This document shows positions 4,764-6,273 of a stretch of 6,273 nt of DNA, piece by piece. The stretch lies in the NCBI GenBank assembly GCA_034437315.1, contig DAOTUC010000210.1, positions 1-6,273 on the forward strand, written 5' to 3'. Under the pieces are notes generated by a model. It saw nothing but the letters and a program-made list of their open reading frames with translations, searched no databases and was not told the DNA's origin. This DNA comes from DSAR01 sp034437315 (lineage in GTDB: Bacteria; Chloroflexota; Anaerolineae; B4-G1). Both the position numbers and the translations under genes were made by a program. Within the stretch, counting starts at the first letter, position 1; each line of letters starts with the position of its first letter.

Positions 4764-6273
4764 ATGGCTTACGGATATACCGGCAGGATATTGCACGTCG
4801 ATTTGACCGATGAGACGTTGGCGGTGGAGACGCCCGACGAGGGATTTTATCGCAAGTACATGGGCGGGAGCGCGATGGGCGCGTATTATCTCCTCAAGCA
4901 CGCGCCGGTCGGCGCTGATCCCCTGGGGCCGGAAAACACGCTGAGCCTCATGGTTGGCCCGGTGACCGGCGCGCCGATCTCCGGGCAATCGCGGGTGTCG
5001 GTGACCGCCAAGTCGCCCATCAGCGGCCTGGCGGATGAGTCGACGGCGGGCGGATTTTGGCCGGCCGAGTTGAAATTCGCCGGTTTCGACGGCGTCGTGA
5101 TCCGCGGTCAGGCCTCGCGCCCGCTGTACCTATGGATTCACGACGGCGAGGCGGAATTGCGCGACGCTCGGCATCTGTGGGGCCGTTTCACCGCAGACGT
5201 CGAGGACATCATCCGGGAGGAAGTGGGCGAGTCGCGGGCCCAGATCATCCAGTGCGGGCCGGCGGCCGAGCGAACGGAGAACGGGGATGGGGCCGTCGGC
5301 GTGCGCTTTGGGGCATTGATCAACAACGCCAACCGGGCCAACGGGCGCGGCGGGATGGGCGCGGTGATGGCGTCCAAGAACCTGCGGGCGGTCGCCGTGC
5401 GCGGCCACGAGCGCCCGGAGATCGCCGATCCTGAGGGACTGAAGGCGCTGGCCAAGTGGGGGGCGGAACACGTCGACAAGTCGGACGTGGCGGGCTTGAG
5501 CCTCTTTGGGACGGCCGGCATCGTCACGGCCCAGGACCGGGTGGGCGGCCTACCGACGCGCAACTGGTCCAGCGGCACCTTCGAGGGGGCCGAAAATCTG
5601 GGCGGAAAGCGCATGGCCGAGACGATTCGCAAGGAGCGGGACACGTGCTACGGGTGCGCGATTCGCTGCAAGCCGGTGGTCGAGGTGAACGAGGGCGCGT
5701 TCTCGGTCGACGCCCGCTACGGGGGGCCGGAGTACGAGACGCTCTCGACGATGGGCTCCTATTGCGGCGTCTCCGACCTGGAGGCGGTCGCCCGGGCCAA
5801 CCAGTTGTGCAACATGTACGGGATGGACACCATCTCCTGCGGGGCGACCATCGCCTGGGCCATGGACTGCTTCGAGCAGGGTCTGCTCACCAAAGAGGAT
5901 ACCGATGGGATCGACCTGCACTTCGGGAACGCAGAAGCCATGGTGACCCTGGTCGAAAAAATCGCCCACCGGGAGGGATTCGGCGCCCTCCTGGCGGAAG
6001 GCTCGGCCCGGGCGGCGGAGCACATCGGCCCCGCCGCGGAAGACCTGGTTGTGGCAGTCAAAAAAATGGAATATCCGGCCCACATGCCCCAGGTCAAACG
6101 CAGCCTGGCCCTGGTGTACGCCGTCAACCCCTTCGGCGCGGATCACGAATCCAGCGAACACGACCCCAGCTACCAGAATTACCCGGAGCGCATGGCCGCC
6201 CTGGGCCTGACCGATCCCCAGCCCAGCGACGTGTTGAACAAGGAAAAAGTCCGCTACGCCCTGACCACCATGT
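4764..6273 (+). CDS. Aldehyde ferredoxin oxidoreductase-family tungstoenzyme, N-terminal 503 codons (runs off right edge)
   Basis: Members of this family oxidise aldehydes or related substrates with ferredoxin as electron acceptor, using a bis-pterin tungsten (rarely molybdenum) centre and one [4Fe-4S] cluster in the cytoplasm. The ATG has GAGGAGG 5 nt upstream (4752-4758), and the start YGYTGRILHVDLT (3-15) is the classic family opening. Next come KYMGGSAMGAYYL (31-43), DPLGPENTL (52-60), a pterin-binding S-R-V-S-V-T-A-K-S-P segment (76-85), ELKFAGFDGVVIRG (102-115) and GRGGMGAVMASKNLRAVAV. The cluster motif C295-x2-C298-x3-C302 is intact; the fourth Cys should lie beyond the edge. The NQLCNMYGMDT and NPFGADHESS segments also fit. 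The frame is open to the end with no stop or frameshift; full members are about 600 aa, so about 100 residues are missing. Its substrate cannot be told. It is 27 nt behind xseA and near mog/moaB-moeA, which make its cofactor. Confidence 0.95.
   Translation, partial: MAYGYTGRILHVDLTDETLAVETPDEGFYRKYMGGSAMGAYYLLKHAPVGADPLGPENTLSLMVGPVTGAPISGQSRVSVTAKSPISGLADESTAGGFWPAELKFAGFDGVVIRGQASRPLYLWIHDGEAELRDARHLWGRFTADVEDIIREEVGESRAQIIQCGPAAERTENGDGAVGVRFGALINNANRANGRGGMGAVMASKNLRAVAVRGHERPEIADPEGLKALAKWGAEHVDKSDVAGLSLFGTAGIVTAQDRVGGLPTRNWSSGTFEGAENLGGKRMAETIRKERDTCYGCAIRCKPVVEVNEGAFSVDARYGGPEYETLSTMGSYCGVSDLEAVARANQLCNMYGMDTISCGATIAWAMDCFEQGLLTKEDTDGIDLHFGNAEAMVTLVEKIAHREGFGALLAEGSARAAEHIGPAAEDLVVAVKKMEYPAHMPQVKRSLALVYAVNPFGADHESSEHDPSYQNYPERMAALGLTDPQPSDVLNKEKVRYALTTM

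Noticed and set aside
5057..6161. Several ORFs on both strands over the right end
   Set aside because: They overlap the continuous AOR-family frame from 4764, which has the family motifs and the iron-sulfur cysteines; the others show none.

Overview
The window is a GC-rich bacterial chromosome segment. A hand count of 3961-4020 inside xseA gives 44/60 G+C. The gene set fits an anaerobic or facultative bacterium, and I would guess Chloroflexota (Anaerolineae-like). It combines a tungsten-type aldehyde ferredoxin oxidoreductase, a remnant of a DUF1786 gene, a Pro/Ser/Thr-rich anchored surface protein, and short degenerate tandem repeats in most gene gaps. The phylum is inference, not proof.

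Layout. A divergent promoter region at about 3295-3473 splits the window. Leftward (minus strand) run mogA/moaB-type molybdopterin adenylyltransferase (2758-3294), moeA (1515-2765, overlapping the first by 8 nt), rfbC/rmlC epimerase (923-1477), an AT-richer four-helix membrane protein of unknown function (428-862), a 32-codon remnant of a DUF1786 gene (325-423), and the first 91 codons of an anchored protein with a Pro/Ser/Thr-rich linker (274 to beyond the left edge). Rightward run xseA (3474-4736) and, 27 nt later, the first 503 codons of an aldehyde ferredoxin oxidoreductase-family gene that leaves the window open.

Function. MogA/MoaB adenylylates molybdopterin and MoeA inserts molybdate or tungstate. 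The AOR-family enzyme needs a tungsto- or molybdopterin, so the two sides of the divergent promoter plausibly serve one need. XseA (exonuclease VII large subunit) and RfbC (dTDP-rhamnose synthesis) look like unrelated passengers. No xseB and no other rml gene is visible.

Regulatory and repeat structure. Both divergent promoters are good by eye: TTGACA-17-TATCAT for xseA and TTGCGA-17-TATAAT for moaB. The xseA ATG lies about 10 nt after its -10 box and has no Shine-Dalgarno sequence, so the mRNA is probably leaderless or nearly so. Different short tandem repeats (3x11, 4x8, 2x14, 3x15, 2x16 bp) sit in four of the gene gaps, and related 9-bp doublets occur inside moeA and the membrane-protein gene. 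I saw no tRNA, rRNA, CRISPR array, insertion sequence or convincing intrinsic terminator. No gene-free stretch exceeds 300 bases; the longest gap is the 179-nt divergent region.
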